DNA of 64,000 nt, taken from positions 16,141,111 to 16,205,110 of the forward strand of contig NC_092576.1 in the NCBI RefSeq assembly GCF_037975245.1, read 5' to 3'. Under the pieces are notes generated by a model. It saw only the letters and a program-made list of their open reading frames with translations, made no database searches and was not told where the DNA came from. Each line of letters starts with the position of its first letter. Positions within the stretch are counted from its first letter, which is position 1. Positions 52,119 through 64,000 of this stretch are shown piece after piece. The translations under genes and the position numbers were made by a program. This DNA comes from Apostichopus japonicus (lineage: Eukaryota > Echinodermata > Holothuroidea > Aspidochirotida > Stichopodidae).

Positions 52119-52981
52119 AAGATCTGGAAGATCACCAGGCAGCAAAATGTGTAGGTTGACCAGTCTGTTACATGTATATACTTTAATTTATGTATCACAT
52201 TTATATTCCGAGTATCAGCAAAGGCAGTAGCAGGCAGCTGTGATTTACCATAGCCAGTAATACTGATAGGTCCAATTTAGGGCTAACGTTAGGCCTAGGC
52301 TAGTCTACTCTAACTCTAACCATGGTCTTAATTTATTTGTGTTCAGCATGAAGGTATTTACTCTAAATGTTATTAATATATCCGGAACACTTTTATAAGG
52401 AATTTACTTACAATGCATATACTGCACCAAAGTCCAAAACCCAACTTCAAATGGGCAACGTTTACGGTAACCTGCGGCACTTTCCTTTGTAGACTACATG
52501 GCTAGGCCACATAAAGTAACGTTGAATGTAGGCTATTGGGATAGCAACGATACGATCCGATCGACTGCCCTGCCACCGAACACAGAAAGAACTGCTTATG
52601 TGTGGGGGCGTTGTTTCGTTACGTGTAAATTTGCCAGTTAAAATAGAAACTCTTATTTTCTTAAATATCCCAAATTAATGGAAGAAAAAGTACAATTACG
52701 AAGATTTCAGTGTAATTAGAGGAACCTTTAAGTTTCGGAACTATATATAGCCGCATTTGGTCAAAATCGAGGTGTAAAGTTGAGATCAACATATATACCA
52801 TGTTCGTAATTCTGTTATATACCCTTCGGAATTACCTCCACTTTTGAGGGGAAATTTTACCCTTTAAATGAACGATTTTTTTTTTGTAACTTCGGAATTG
52901 AAAAGTTTATGAGGTTTTCTCTTAACTCGAAATAATCATTCCTCAAAGGAAGTGAAATTGATTGAACAAGAAGACCCTAGA

Positions 52982-53030
52982 CTTAGGTTTACCTGGTGTC
53001 AGGTAAACCTATCCCCGAGGTAAACCTAAG
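52982..53030. repeat. Nested hairpin near the palindrome centre (left)
   Basis: AGGTTTACCTG (52985-52995), loop GTGT, then CAGGTAAACCT (53000-53010) form a perfect 11-bp stem. A third copy of the stem sequence, inverted (aggtaaacctaag), lies at 53018-53030. The right arm carries the mirror image at 53391-53440. Confidence 0.85.
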
Positions 53031-53067
53031 TCCCAGCTATCATGCGTTGAAGTAAACAAATATACCA

Positions 53068-53350
<283 letters not shown>

Positions 53351-54301
53351 CATTGGTATGTTGGTTTACTTCATAGCATGATAGCTGGGACTTAGGTTTA
53401 CCTCGGGGATAGGTTTACCTGACACCAGGTAAACCTAAGTCTAGGGTCTTCTTGTTCAATCAATTTCACTCCCTTTGAGGAATGATTATTTCGAGTTAAG
53501 AGAAAACCTCATAAACTTTTCAATTCCGAAGTTACAAAAAAAAAATCGTTCATTTAAAGGGTAAAATTTCCCTTCAAAAGTGGAGGTAATTCCGAAGGGT
53601 ATATAACAGAATTACGAACATGGTATATATGTTGACCCCAACTTTACACCTCGATTTTGACCAAATGCGGCTATATATAAGTCCGAAACTTAAAGGTTCC
53701 TCTAATTACACTGAAATCTTCGTAATTGTACTTTTTCTTCCATTAATTTGGGATATTTAAGAAAATAAGAGTTTCTATTTTAACTGGCAAATTTACACGT
53801 AACGAAACAACGCCCCCATATATAAGCAGTTCTTTCTGTGTTCGGTGGTAGGGCAGTCGATCGGATCGTATCGTTGCTATCCCAATAGCCTACATTCAAC
53901 GTTACTTTATGTGGGCCTAGCCATGTAGTCTACAAAGGAAAGTGCCGCAGGTTACCGTAAACGTTGCCCATTTGAAGTTGGCTTTTGGAACTTTGGTGGA
54001 GTATATGCATTGTAAGTAAATTCCTTAAAAGTGTTCCGGATATATTAATAACATTTAGAGTAAATACCTTCATGCTGAACACAAATAAAGTAAGACCATG
54101 GTTAGAGTTAGAGTAGACTAGCCTAGCCTAGGCCTAACGTTAGCCCTAAATTGGACCTATCAGTATTACTGGCTATGGTAAATCACAGCTGCCTGCTACT
54201 GCCTTTGCTGATACTCGGAATATAAAATGTGATAAATAAATTAAAGTATATACTTGTAACAGACTGGTCAACCTACACATTTTGCAGCCTGGTGATCTTC
54301 C

Positions 54302-54735
54302 AGATCTTTAAAGTAACTAAAGGCTTAATAATTGACGCACCTCCAAATATTACTAGGCCTAGGCCTACTAGGCTACTAGTACTACTATTACTATACTAGC
54401 CTACTACTACTGTAGCTAGTACTAGCAACTATACAGCAGGCAACCATAACTTTTTGCAGCCAAGCAGAGTTAAATATTTCATGAGTTTGAATCCATTTCA
54501 GGTATATGCTGATCAAATTGTGTTAGTGCATGTTTTGGGCATTTGGAAATCTTACTCCCTAAAAATAACCAAAATTACCTCAATATAATACCACTAATCT
54601 CTGGGACCTGACCTGTCTGAGGTTAGAGGCCCAGAGCATAGCAAACAGCATCCAAAGATAATGGATGTTTACTTAGGCCTTCACTACAGTAAGCTTATCG
54701 ACAGATGTGTCAATTTAGGGGTATGAAAGAACTTG
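54302..54735 (-). repeat. Dispersed approximately 400-bp repeat, right-arm copy
   Basis: Inverted counterpart of 51690-52118, also related to 35556-35955. Confidence 0.8.
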
Positions 54736-57700
54736 CATTCGTGCGATGCAATTTTGAACCATTTCACGAAATATAAATCTTTGGGTATGTCTCAATCTCT
54801 CTGCCATAAAATAAGGCAGTCAGAAAGTCACAACTCCACAAAAACAGATACTCAAGCAAACGGAACACTACAGTAAAAGAAAGGGCCTGATAGATTCCAT
54901 AAACGAGTTACAAAAGTAAAAAATGTGAAAACGTTTGCCGTCTCGGTACAATATTCATCCCCACAATATTCTCTATATGTGTTAGTGTGCATCACTTAGC
55001 CCTGTGCGTACAGTAGTAGTGGTGTGTCATTGGTTCTGATTCAGAGAACTAAGTCACACAGGGCCTCAGTGTAGCAGTATACAACAATTTTTTGTAACAT
55101 GAGTTTTTTTTCCCCTGCACCTATGGGATGAATCATGGCTGAAGGTAAACAATTGAGTATTCATTTTAGAATAACAACGCAATCATGGCTAAGTTATTTA
55201 GGCATTTTGATATTAACGTTATGATGTGGGTAGTGTTACTAGTGCTGAAGTAATAGCTTGATCAAAAGTATTCCTCAAAGTCCCACAATGCCTTCACAGG
55301 GTGACCTACTGTACAGTCACTTGAGCACTTAGGAGTTTTTGCGAAAAGAGCAAATTCCTTGTCCAAAATTGCTAGGTTTGATCCAGTTTTACAGAGTCCC
55401 ATAACAAAAAACACAGTCTGTGATATATCAATGGAAAAGTGTAAAGATTCAATGTAACATATTTGAAAGAATTAGAGTATGTTGAAAAACCACCAGCTAT
55501 ACATTTTAAGGAAGTAAACAGTACCTCATTGAACCTTGCATTGTGTTCACACTAATGAGTTATGAAATTGTTATCAATGTCTTCATCATTAAAAGCTATT
55601 AATTAGGTTGATCAATTGTCTCACATATTAGTGCAATCACAGAGGTTAAATTTCAATCAGGTTATAATGCCAAGGGAATCCAGACCTACTTCATAAAAAA
55701 TAAAAAAATCATGGCTCCTATAAAAATCATTCATGATAAAAACCAGCATACATACAGTATGTGCAACTAAAGTAGTTTCATATTGGGTATCATGTCCAAA
55801 TAAAAGCTCTTGATTGTATTCAGTTTTCATACTTTTAAAAATGACCATCTGTGTGCAGTAATTTGGTGTTAGTAAGTAACATGAAAATGCACAAGACTAA
55901 TGTTCAACAGGCACTAGATAGTTCTCATGTCCATACTGTAGCACAAACCAGGGATTTGTTCCATTACAACTCCCTGCACGAACAGGCTATTATGATCAGA
56001 GTTGTTATGGAACAAATAAAACTCCCTTGTATGATGTTAGCACTGTACTGTGTGACAAAACACTTAAATGCATACATGTGGTAACATGTTGCTATGATCC
56101 GATACTAGCTGGTTGGGTGTATAAATAGATCACCATTATGCAAACTGCACTGCACATGGTTTCCATTATGTAATAAGTTTCATTTTATGAATTTGTCAAT
56201 CTGACATGTATGCTACTGTATTTGTGTAGGCTGCATGTACAACTTATTGTATCTTAATAATATAGAGCAAAAAACTATTGAGAACTGTGATAAACAACAT
56301 TTTCAAAGTGACAGTTGGGGATCTAAAAAGACCACTGAAAGCCTTCTGTAGCGATATAACATGATACTAAACATTATATATCTCTGCAAGCTACTGTAGT
56401 GTACCCTGCTTTGAGATGTATGGTTTAAATAAGGTTTTCACAAGTTTGTCCTGTTGACCCAACCACTGGCCTAGACATACCAATAAATAGATCTATCCAT
56501 TCTTCAAATTGAGTTTTCACAATTTGACCATTTTTACCTAAATTTCCTTTGACCTTCCCCAAAAACAATAGGCTTCTTGTACTTGTGATGCATCTATACA
56601 TACATACTGTACCAACTATGAGATCTGTCCAATAAAGCTTACTGTCATGAGAAACTGTGTTTACAAGCTAGGATCACAAACACAGTACTCCTACCAATGC
56701 ACACGCACACATATGCCATCGTGAGTGGAAAGTTTCAACATCATTGAAACCAAACATTAAAAATGAGCTCAGTCATAATGCCAAAGTCTGTGTACACAAG
56801 TAGTCCTGAGCTTAAACCCCAAATGATACGTTGAGGGACTAAATGTACCGGCAAATATAGTCTAGGGTGCATGCAATTTTTAAGTAAATGAACTGCATGC
56901 GGGATGAGGCATTGAACCATGCATGAATACTCAGTCAATCTCTTGAAGTGATTGCATGCTAAATTCCTGGGTACAACTTACATACCAAATAATAGATCAA
57001 TATTCAAACTTAGTAGTGTGGCATTTTTCTCAATTGTTGCATATATGCGGTTTCCATGAAAAAAGTGATAGCTAAATTAACTAAACTGACATGAATATTG
57101 GACAACATGTACACTAAGTATTGACATCAAATAGGGAACTGCACTGTCAAGACTTCCACCTGCAATTTATGAAACAATTATCTGGACTTATTTATGTTCA
57201 TTCTCTTGTCAGAAAAGATGGCTTAAATTTGGCACAATTTGAGGAATGCATGAATGCAGAATGAGAACACCACAGCAGATATGCTCCACTTTATTGCAAG
57301 AAGTACAGGGCTGCAATTTCAAGGTCGACACAGGATATCAAAATACTGTAACTTTGAGCTGCTGGTTCATGCTGACCATGGGATGCAGCGAGAAATGGCT
57401 TATATGGAAATAAGGAGCTCCCACAAGCATATATTGCAAACATCCCTAGTTGTCTTTAATATTCAGTAAGTATTGACTGTGAGATATATTTTAAATCCCT
57501 ATGACCTGAAGTTAGTTTTCTAAAGTCTTCCCTTTAATATCCTCTAAGTCTGATCAACACACACTATACATAATATAAATTTACTGTACTAAGTTTCAAC
57601 AGGAAAAAAGATGATGAAAATTTGCTGTTTATTTTCAAAAAATGAAAACGATCTAAGGCAACGGCTAACAAAGTAATGTAAGAAAGACTTTCCACTTCCC

Positions 57701-58519
57701 ACCAAGTCCACTGCCAAAACTTTTGTTTTACTTTGCTACTTCCACCATCATAGAATGTTATCAGAATTGAAATGACTTAATGTGTAGTCTTTGAAAACCA
57801 AATGTACTGTAAATCTGCCATCTGGCAGGCTGGAATGAATTGTAGGTAGGATTGTGAAGCAAAGACTTGAGGTGTTAACACACCATCACATTTTAACCTT
57901 GATTATGATGTGTTTATTTGTACCTTTTGCAACAATGTCAATATCAAAATGTGAGGCTTTAAAAAAATATTTACATGGAATGTACTTCAGTGAAACTTTG
58001 ACATATGATTGAAATGTTGTTTTGGTTTGTTGTAGGTTAACAAGAGCTGGTGGAATTTCTCCACAAGAGAAGGAAGTACTGTCATCAATAAAATCTGCAG
58101 ACAGAAGAATATTTTTACTGAAGATCAAAATTTTCAATGAAAGGAAAGGCTTTCGATTAAAATTGGACAAACAACTTCTGTAGATACAATGAGGACTAGA
58201 TTTATATGTCATTGCTTGGAGCCAGGTACGGTGCATTCTATGAGTTTGAATTTTTCTTTTTAGTTTCTGGACAGGTATATGACATGCAGCATACAAATTA
58301 AAATTTGTTAATGAATTTTCTTCCTTCACAGCATCATAAAATTCATTATTAATAATCCATTTATACAAATTCTTATGTTGCTGTATTTGAGAATAATTTT
58401 CGTTAGTAAAACAAAGATTTTAATCATATTCATTGCATTAACTATTATTCATGTAACTCCCTTACTTCACTGTATCAAATAAAACATTGTTTCACCAATC
58501 CATTATTCCAGTTGTTATA

Positions 58520-59828
58520 CTGCTGCAGGGGAGACACTAAGGTCTTTTAATACTTCAGTTACCCAATTAATGCTAACTAGATGCTCAATAATGCTTCCCA
58601 CAATGGGGATGTTGGGTCTAGCAAACCTTAAGTCTAGTGGACCCTCAATGTAATGGGCATCCTCCCCCCCCCCCCCATGTTGGTACTGCATGTGGTATAC
58701 TTTTGTTAGTGAAACTAAGAGTTTCATCCTAGTCATTACATTGAGGGATGCTCTTTATTAAACTCCCTTACTTCACTGCAGCGTATTGGTAATCAACTAT
58801 TCTAGTTGTAATGTTGCTAGTACTGTATTTGAGAATCCTTTTGTAAGTGAAACGAAGAGTTTAATGCTATCCATTACATTTAGGAGTACTCTCTAAGTGT
58901 CTACCTTCACAACATCATATAATAAATTACTAACAATCCATTATCTCTTTATATTTATGGCAGAGCTGTAGTCGAGTCCAATTAGCCAGAGCCCGTTCCA
59001 AGTCCGAGTCCATCTGGTCTGAGCAAAATACAAGACCCCTCAAGTCCGAGCCGACTCCAGATACCAAAGATCACCTTTGGTAAAAATTCTTGAACTGTTA
59101 TGATAATTATGCACCCAGGAGGAAATTTACCTCATGCTATAATTTTTTCGGACCAGATAAGTGGCAGCAAGCTCTTCCTGGTTCATAAATGTTATAAAAC
59201 TACTGGGAGGGGAGTCACCAAGGTCCTTCAATACTTTCAGTTACCCAATAAATGCTAACTAGACGCTCAATAATGCTTCCCACAATGGGGGTGTTGGGTC
59301 TAGCAAACCTTAAGTCTAGTGGACCCTCAATATAATGGGCATCCCTCTTGTTGGTACTGCATGTGGTATCCTTTTGTTAGTGAAACTAACTAACTCCCTT
59401 TCTTCACTGCATCGTATTGGTGATCCATTATTCAGCTGTAATGTTGCTAGTACTGTATTTGAGAATCCTTTTGTTAGTGAAACGAAGAGTTTAATGCTAT
59501 CCATTACAATTAGGAGTACTCTCTAAGTGTCTACCTTCTCAACATCATATAATAAATTATTAACAATCCATTATCTTTTTATATTTATGGCAGAGCTGTA
59601 GTCGAGTCCAATTAGCCAGAGTCTGAGCCAAGTCCGAGCCCACTTGGTATGAGCCAAATCCAAGACCCTTCAAGTCCGAGCCGACTCCAGATATCCAAAT
59701 ATGATCAGCTTTGGTAAAAATTCTTGAACTGTTATGATAATTATGCACCCAGGAGGAAATTAACCTCATGCTATAATTTTTTCGGACCAGATAAGTCGCA
59801 GCAAGCTATTCCTGGTTCATAAATGTTC
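58520..59828 (-). repeat. Tandem duplication of the 668-bp unit (right arm)
   Basis: Mirror of 46562-47905. The unit-specific differences (gaggatgcccat after a G-run in one unit, gagggatgcccat in the other) are kept in the same order, so the tandem duplication is older than the inverted one. Confidence 0.85.
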
Positions 59829-62755
59829 AGCCCGGGCGCTAAACTTTCAAACCATGCAGGGAGAGGCAAAATCATATTCAAACCACGACCACCGCCAGGT
59901 TAGAACGTGCTTGTGAGAACCCTGCTCTACTAAAAGTGATATTCTAGTTACATTTAGGATTGCTCATTAAGATTTTCAAATCATCATCATTGTCTTGGTT
60001 GCTACTTTTTCTGATGTCATTATCATTTGTGAATTATTGTTATTGTTGCTATGTTACATTTGCCAGTATCAATTTTGCTTATTGTTCTCTCAAAATTGCA
60101 GAGTAGAAGGAAGAAATGTTAGCTAATAGTTATTATACCATATGTTCTTGGTCTTTAAATTGTTTACGCTGATGTCAGTATGAACGGAAGTGTTTATAAT
60201 AGTTTTCCTTTCTGTTAAAGTATTTTCTGAATCATTTCATTAATTTTATATTTATACTGGAATTTTCAGTAGGTGTTGGCTTCATTGAGGGTCAAAGGCT
60301 ACTCAAGGTCAGTAGAGTAACATAGAGCATCTAACTCAACAAGGAAAAGTTGGTAGTCATATGTAGTGCATATAGGTTTCTGACATTGAGTACTATTCTA
60401 TAAATTTGTACAGTATAGCAGAAGCCCATGTGAGATAACTAGATACAGTATATGAATCTGAAAGCCATGTTAACATGATAGTTCAATATTAGAATGATGA
60501 ATGGAAGTTTGTATGCAGGTGTATCATGTGCTGAGCTCTTAGCCAAGTCAAAGGTTATTTGAGGCCAATATAGGTAAAATCTGAAAACCTTCATGATCCC
60601 ATACTATCTAGTATCTGACTAGTAGCTGCTTTAATAGCTGAATCTTAGGGCAATTAATATATTTATCAGAACAAGTAATGTACCTCAAAAGACTTCTTAA
60701 GCTCTTTTGAGCCCCATTCAATATTTCAGTGTATTAACTTCATCATTCTTTTAACAAATTTACTCCAAATTGCTAGTTTCATGTTCTGGCAATGAACCTT
60801 TGTCATATCATGTTGCATGAGTGCTGTAACTGGTTTACAAGCTTGCAAAAGTCTTAAAAGGAGGATAGGGTGTTGGGATAAATAGTTCAAAATAATATTA
60901 ACAAAATTGTACCATATTTTGCTTTTCTTTTTTCCCCATATGTTGCCACTGCTTGAATAAGACTAGTTGATAGGACTTTTTGTGAGCTCCACCTTTGACA
61001 ACAAGGTACAGTAGACTTCAACTGCATCTTGTTGGCAACATCCTAGGAAAGTTTCAATAAACACAGATGTTTCTATAAAATGAGGAATCTGATGAACATT
61101 CCAATACTGCGAGTCTTTATTGGACATTTCAGCAGGAGGCAATAAACAATTCTGCTATCGTTACATACTGTAGGTCCTTCATAAAATGCCACTTAAAGAA
61201 CTGTATTACTTCCTTGGGAAGGTGAATTTTATTGTCAAATACAACATCTGTCAAATATTTAGTTTCCCAACCTGTCCAACTCCCCCCCCCCCCACCCCTC
61301 CATTTATCCCGAGTAGTTTACAGAAACTGGGACAGAACATTTTTTGTGGGAAACAAGGGTTAAATAATGTTGTTTGAGGTATTGAGCATTTATCTATATG
61401 TCCCTTTCGAATCTAGATAGGAGGAAGTAGCAAACAATGCAAGGAAAACATGAAGTTCAAGTGGATGCTTTAATTGCTTTTACCCAAAACATTGCTATAT
61501 TCATTGATAAATATAATCCACTTCAAATTCAGTACCGTTATACAACATGCAAAAGAGTTATGATATTGATGTACTTTCTGAATTTAGACCATTGCAGGTG
61601 AACAAGTTTAACATTGGTTTTTAATTTGACTGTATGTAGAAACACCGGTTACATAATGAACCTCAGATACAATGTCGTGTAAATACATATTACTGCTAGG
61701 AGCTGTTTAACAAACAGTGAAAGAAAAATTTATTACTTGACTATCAAGAGATTCGCAGAACTCCACTCCTTCAACAATATTTACAGTGGTGCAGACTTCA
61801 AAGCAGTGCAAGGGCAACAACTGCCTATCTCTTTAAGAAATTTCCAAGTGCTTTCATTTCTAGCATTTGCATATGTTCAAAAGAAAAATGAAATATTAAA
61901 AGATGTGGTCTTTTCAACATGTTACCACATTCCCCCCCCCCCCCTCTCTCCCCCATCAAAAAAGTATTGCATGTACAGCAGTAACCCTTTTTGTACATGT
62001 GCAATATATGGGGCAGAGCCTTATTCATGACTTGACCAAGCCCTTTATCCATTTGAATAGCACAAGTTATGTCAGTGGTATTCACATCAATGCCTCATAG
62101 AAAATGTGCCTCATGGTAAATTTTCTAGCTGATAGCATGAATGTGAATGAGCTGAAGTTGTAGAAGTTGCTTTGTTTATATATTTCTGAAAGTAACATGA
62201 AATTTCATAATGATTTTTAATGAAAATATTTGCATTTATCAGTAATAAATAGAAAGAAGACATAATGATTTCTGCTATAGTGTCTTATCTCTGCCTCTTA
62301 TGTTAAAATTGTGTTCATTGGTTGGTCCTTGTACTTCGAAAATATTGCTCCCTAACTCAGCAAACCCATAATCGATCTGAAGATGCTAATTCAGACAGCT
62401 TACTGTTCTATCAAGTTCTCGACCAATTATATTGATGAATTTGCATCTGGATGAATTTGCACTGGATGAATTTGAATCATGCCAACTATGTAAGGAGCCA
62501 TTTCTTTAAACCTTGCAAGACTGGTCTATAGAGTTTCAGCTAATTTAATACAAGCCGATCGATGAAGAATTCAAATACTGTGTAATCCTATCCTACTTCA
62601 AAGGTGTACGTGGTCGAAAGGTTTCCTAGTAAAATTACTGGTCCTTTCAGATCTGCAACTTCATCTTGAGAACTTATTTTTGGTCACATAGTAGCTTGAA
62701 ACAATTGAAAGTTGGAGACAGTACTTTGAAGATATGTGCTTCGGCACCATGTACC

Positions 62756-63303
62756 CAGTGGCGTAGCCACGGGGGGGGGGGGGGGGCGACAGCCCCATGA
62801 AAGCTTGTCGCCCGCCCACTGGGATTTTGGGTGTCGAAAAAGTTACATGTGCGAAAAATATATCATTAATTGGTCTGCATGGTATCGAATCTCCATGATG
62901 ACCACTCATGAACGACCCTTCGACCGCGGACCGGCAGTAGGCTATAGTTGCTGAAAAACCTGACGTGACATAGCGCATAGGCCGAGATATGTCATGATAT
63001 TTCAAAGCAACTTACCAGATTGTCTTTTTTCTTCTATTTCTCTAAACTATTTGATGACCATATCAAGACATGGGGATCTCAAAATAAAGGATGTTGTGAA
63101 ACTTTAGAGCAGCTTACAAGGCCTGGGAAGTGTTATTTCCAACGATCTAGGAGGTCTTTATAGCTGAAAATTTCCCGTACGCTGAGCGCCAACCCATGGT
63201 GGCACTCCACTCAGGTAGTAACAAGACGCCCTCCCAGGAATTGGTCAAGCCCCCCCACCAAGCGCCCACCCCCTCCACTGGAACAATCCTGGCTACGTCA
63301 CTG
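62756..63303. mobile_element. hAT-like MITE of a second family, complete (548 bp)
   Basis: Ends CAGTGGCGTAGCCA and TGGCTACGTCACTG are inverted repeats of 14 bp with one mismatch. A perfect 8-bp target duplication, catgtacc, lies at 62748-62755 and 63304-63311. No transposase frame. The subterminal gtacgctgagcgccaaccc resembles the subterminal part of copies A and B. Confidence 0.8.
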
Positions 63304-63501
63304 CATGTACCACAGGTTTATCTGATATCAAAGTGAAAGCGGCTTTCCACAAGAATAAAGAAAGCATATCTACGTTTTTGTGTAACACCTACACAACTCA
63401 ATCCCCACGCAAACAAGACTACCTACGTATAGTTTTCATTGAGGATTCCAATATTTCCTGCAATTTCCTACCAATAACATATGGAAAGTCACTCCTGTTA
63501 T

Positions 63502-63879
63502 CGTGGCGGAGCTATAGGGCTATTGGTAAGAGGGGGTGAGAATGGTCTGTATGGGCGCTTTCGACTTTATCTAAGCGGAGCGCCACCACAGGTTGGGGCA
63601 GAGCGTACAGAAATCTTTTGAGTAAAGATACTCCCTATATGGCCGGAAATGACCCTTTCCGGGCCTTGCTAATTTGCAGATAAACGAAGAATAAATAGGT
63701 GTCATCGCCAACAAAATGTGACAAATGTCAATAGGTAGATGAGAGCGCCATAAAAAAGTCAATAATCGCGAATAAGTAAAAAAAGTGATAAATAGCTGAA
63801 AAGGGCGCCAGCAGTCCCTATGAGTCCGTTGGGGGGGGGGGGGCATCCGCCCCCTGACTGTATTGACGCTCCGCCACTG
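63502..63879 (-). mobile_element. hAT-like MITE copy B, inverted in the right arm
   Basis: Flanked by cctgttat (63494-63501) and ttgggagc (63880-63887), the reverse complements of ataacagg and gctcccaa. The composite's inner and outer borders are therefore both reproduced in this arm. Confidence 0.8.
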
Positions 63880-64000
63880 TTGGGAGCTCAGTGTAGGAAG
63901 AGATGGGGGGAGAGGGACGGTATTTTTTATGATTCGTAATGATATGTTATCTCAAGCGTTCAACATGCTCAAATAAAAAGAATGAATGAGGAGGAATTCA

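Larger units (their letters stand above)
53351..64000 (-). repeat. Giant inverted repeat, right arm (continues past window)
   Basis: Reverse complement of the left arm. It is about 287 bp longer, mainly from the 62523-62849 segment missing in the left arm. It carries inverted copies of the left arm's MITE B, second-family MITE, 668-bp tandem pair, 400-bp repeat and central hairpin. No gene recognised. Confidence 0.95.

Overview
The window looks like animal nuclear DNA: AT-rich, with short exons separated by GT-AG introns, (AT)n tracts, tRNA-derived SINE-like sequence, MITEs and a decayed LINE. The two recognisable genes are a leucine-rich-repeat/cysteine-rich receptor-like gene and a divergent Cys-loop (nicotinic acetylcholine receptor-like) subunit. 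They and the repeat content suggest a marine invertebrate, possibly an echinoderm or other non-vertebrate deuterostome; that placement is an inference. I see no prokaryotic features. Most long open frames are low-complexity or start at non-ATG codons and are not genes.

Layout. 1-3.2 kb: four phase-compatible exons of an LRR plus GCC2/GCC3-type gene, entering from the left edge. 3.2-12.2 kb: mostly featureless, with an (AT)n tract, a 95-bp tandem repeat and a doubtful LTR. 12.2 kb: a first exon encoding a signal peptide. 13 kb: a 22-bp minisatellite and 95-bp direct repeats. 18.5-22 kb: three tRNA-like SINE candidates. 28.9-29.4 kb: a frameshifted non-LTR reverse transcriptase tail. 30.6-34.2 kb (minus): the 3' four exons of the Cys-loop receptor subunit; the acceptor of the most upstream visible exon abuts a 212-bp (AT)n tract. 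39.8-40.6 kb: an inverted-repeat element filled with a 12-bp minisatellite.

40.8-64.0 kb is the most unusual part. A giant inverted repeat has arms of about 10.4 and 10.65 kb (42,707-53,070 and 53,351-64,000). It is centred on a 280-bp (AT)n spacer and is still running at the right edge. By eye, one 345-bp stretch differs at 9 positions between arms. Overlapping the outer left arm is a composite of two related hAT-like MITEs, 40,791-43,229. Its outer flanks share one 8-bp duplication (ataacagg) and its inner flanks share another (gctcccaa). This swapped arrangement points to macrotransposition or to circle integration by recombination. A second hAT-like MITE keeps a perfect 8-bp duplication in the right arm but is cut by a deletion in the left arm.

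No gene was found in the inverted repeat. The two genes have no evident functional link. All translations, splice sites and identities were worked out by eye, without database searches.
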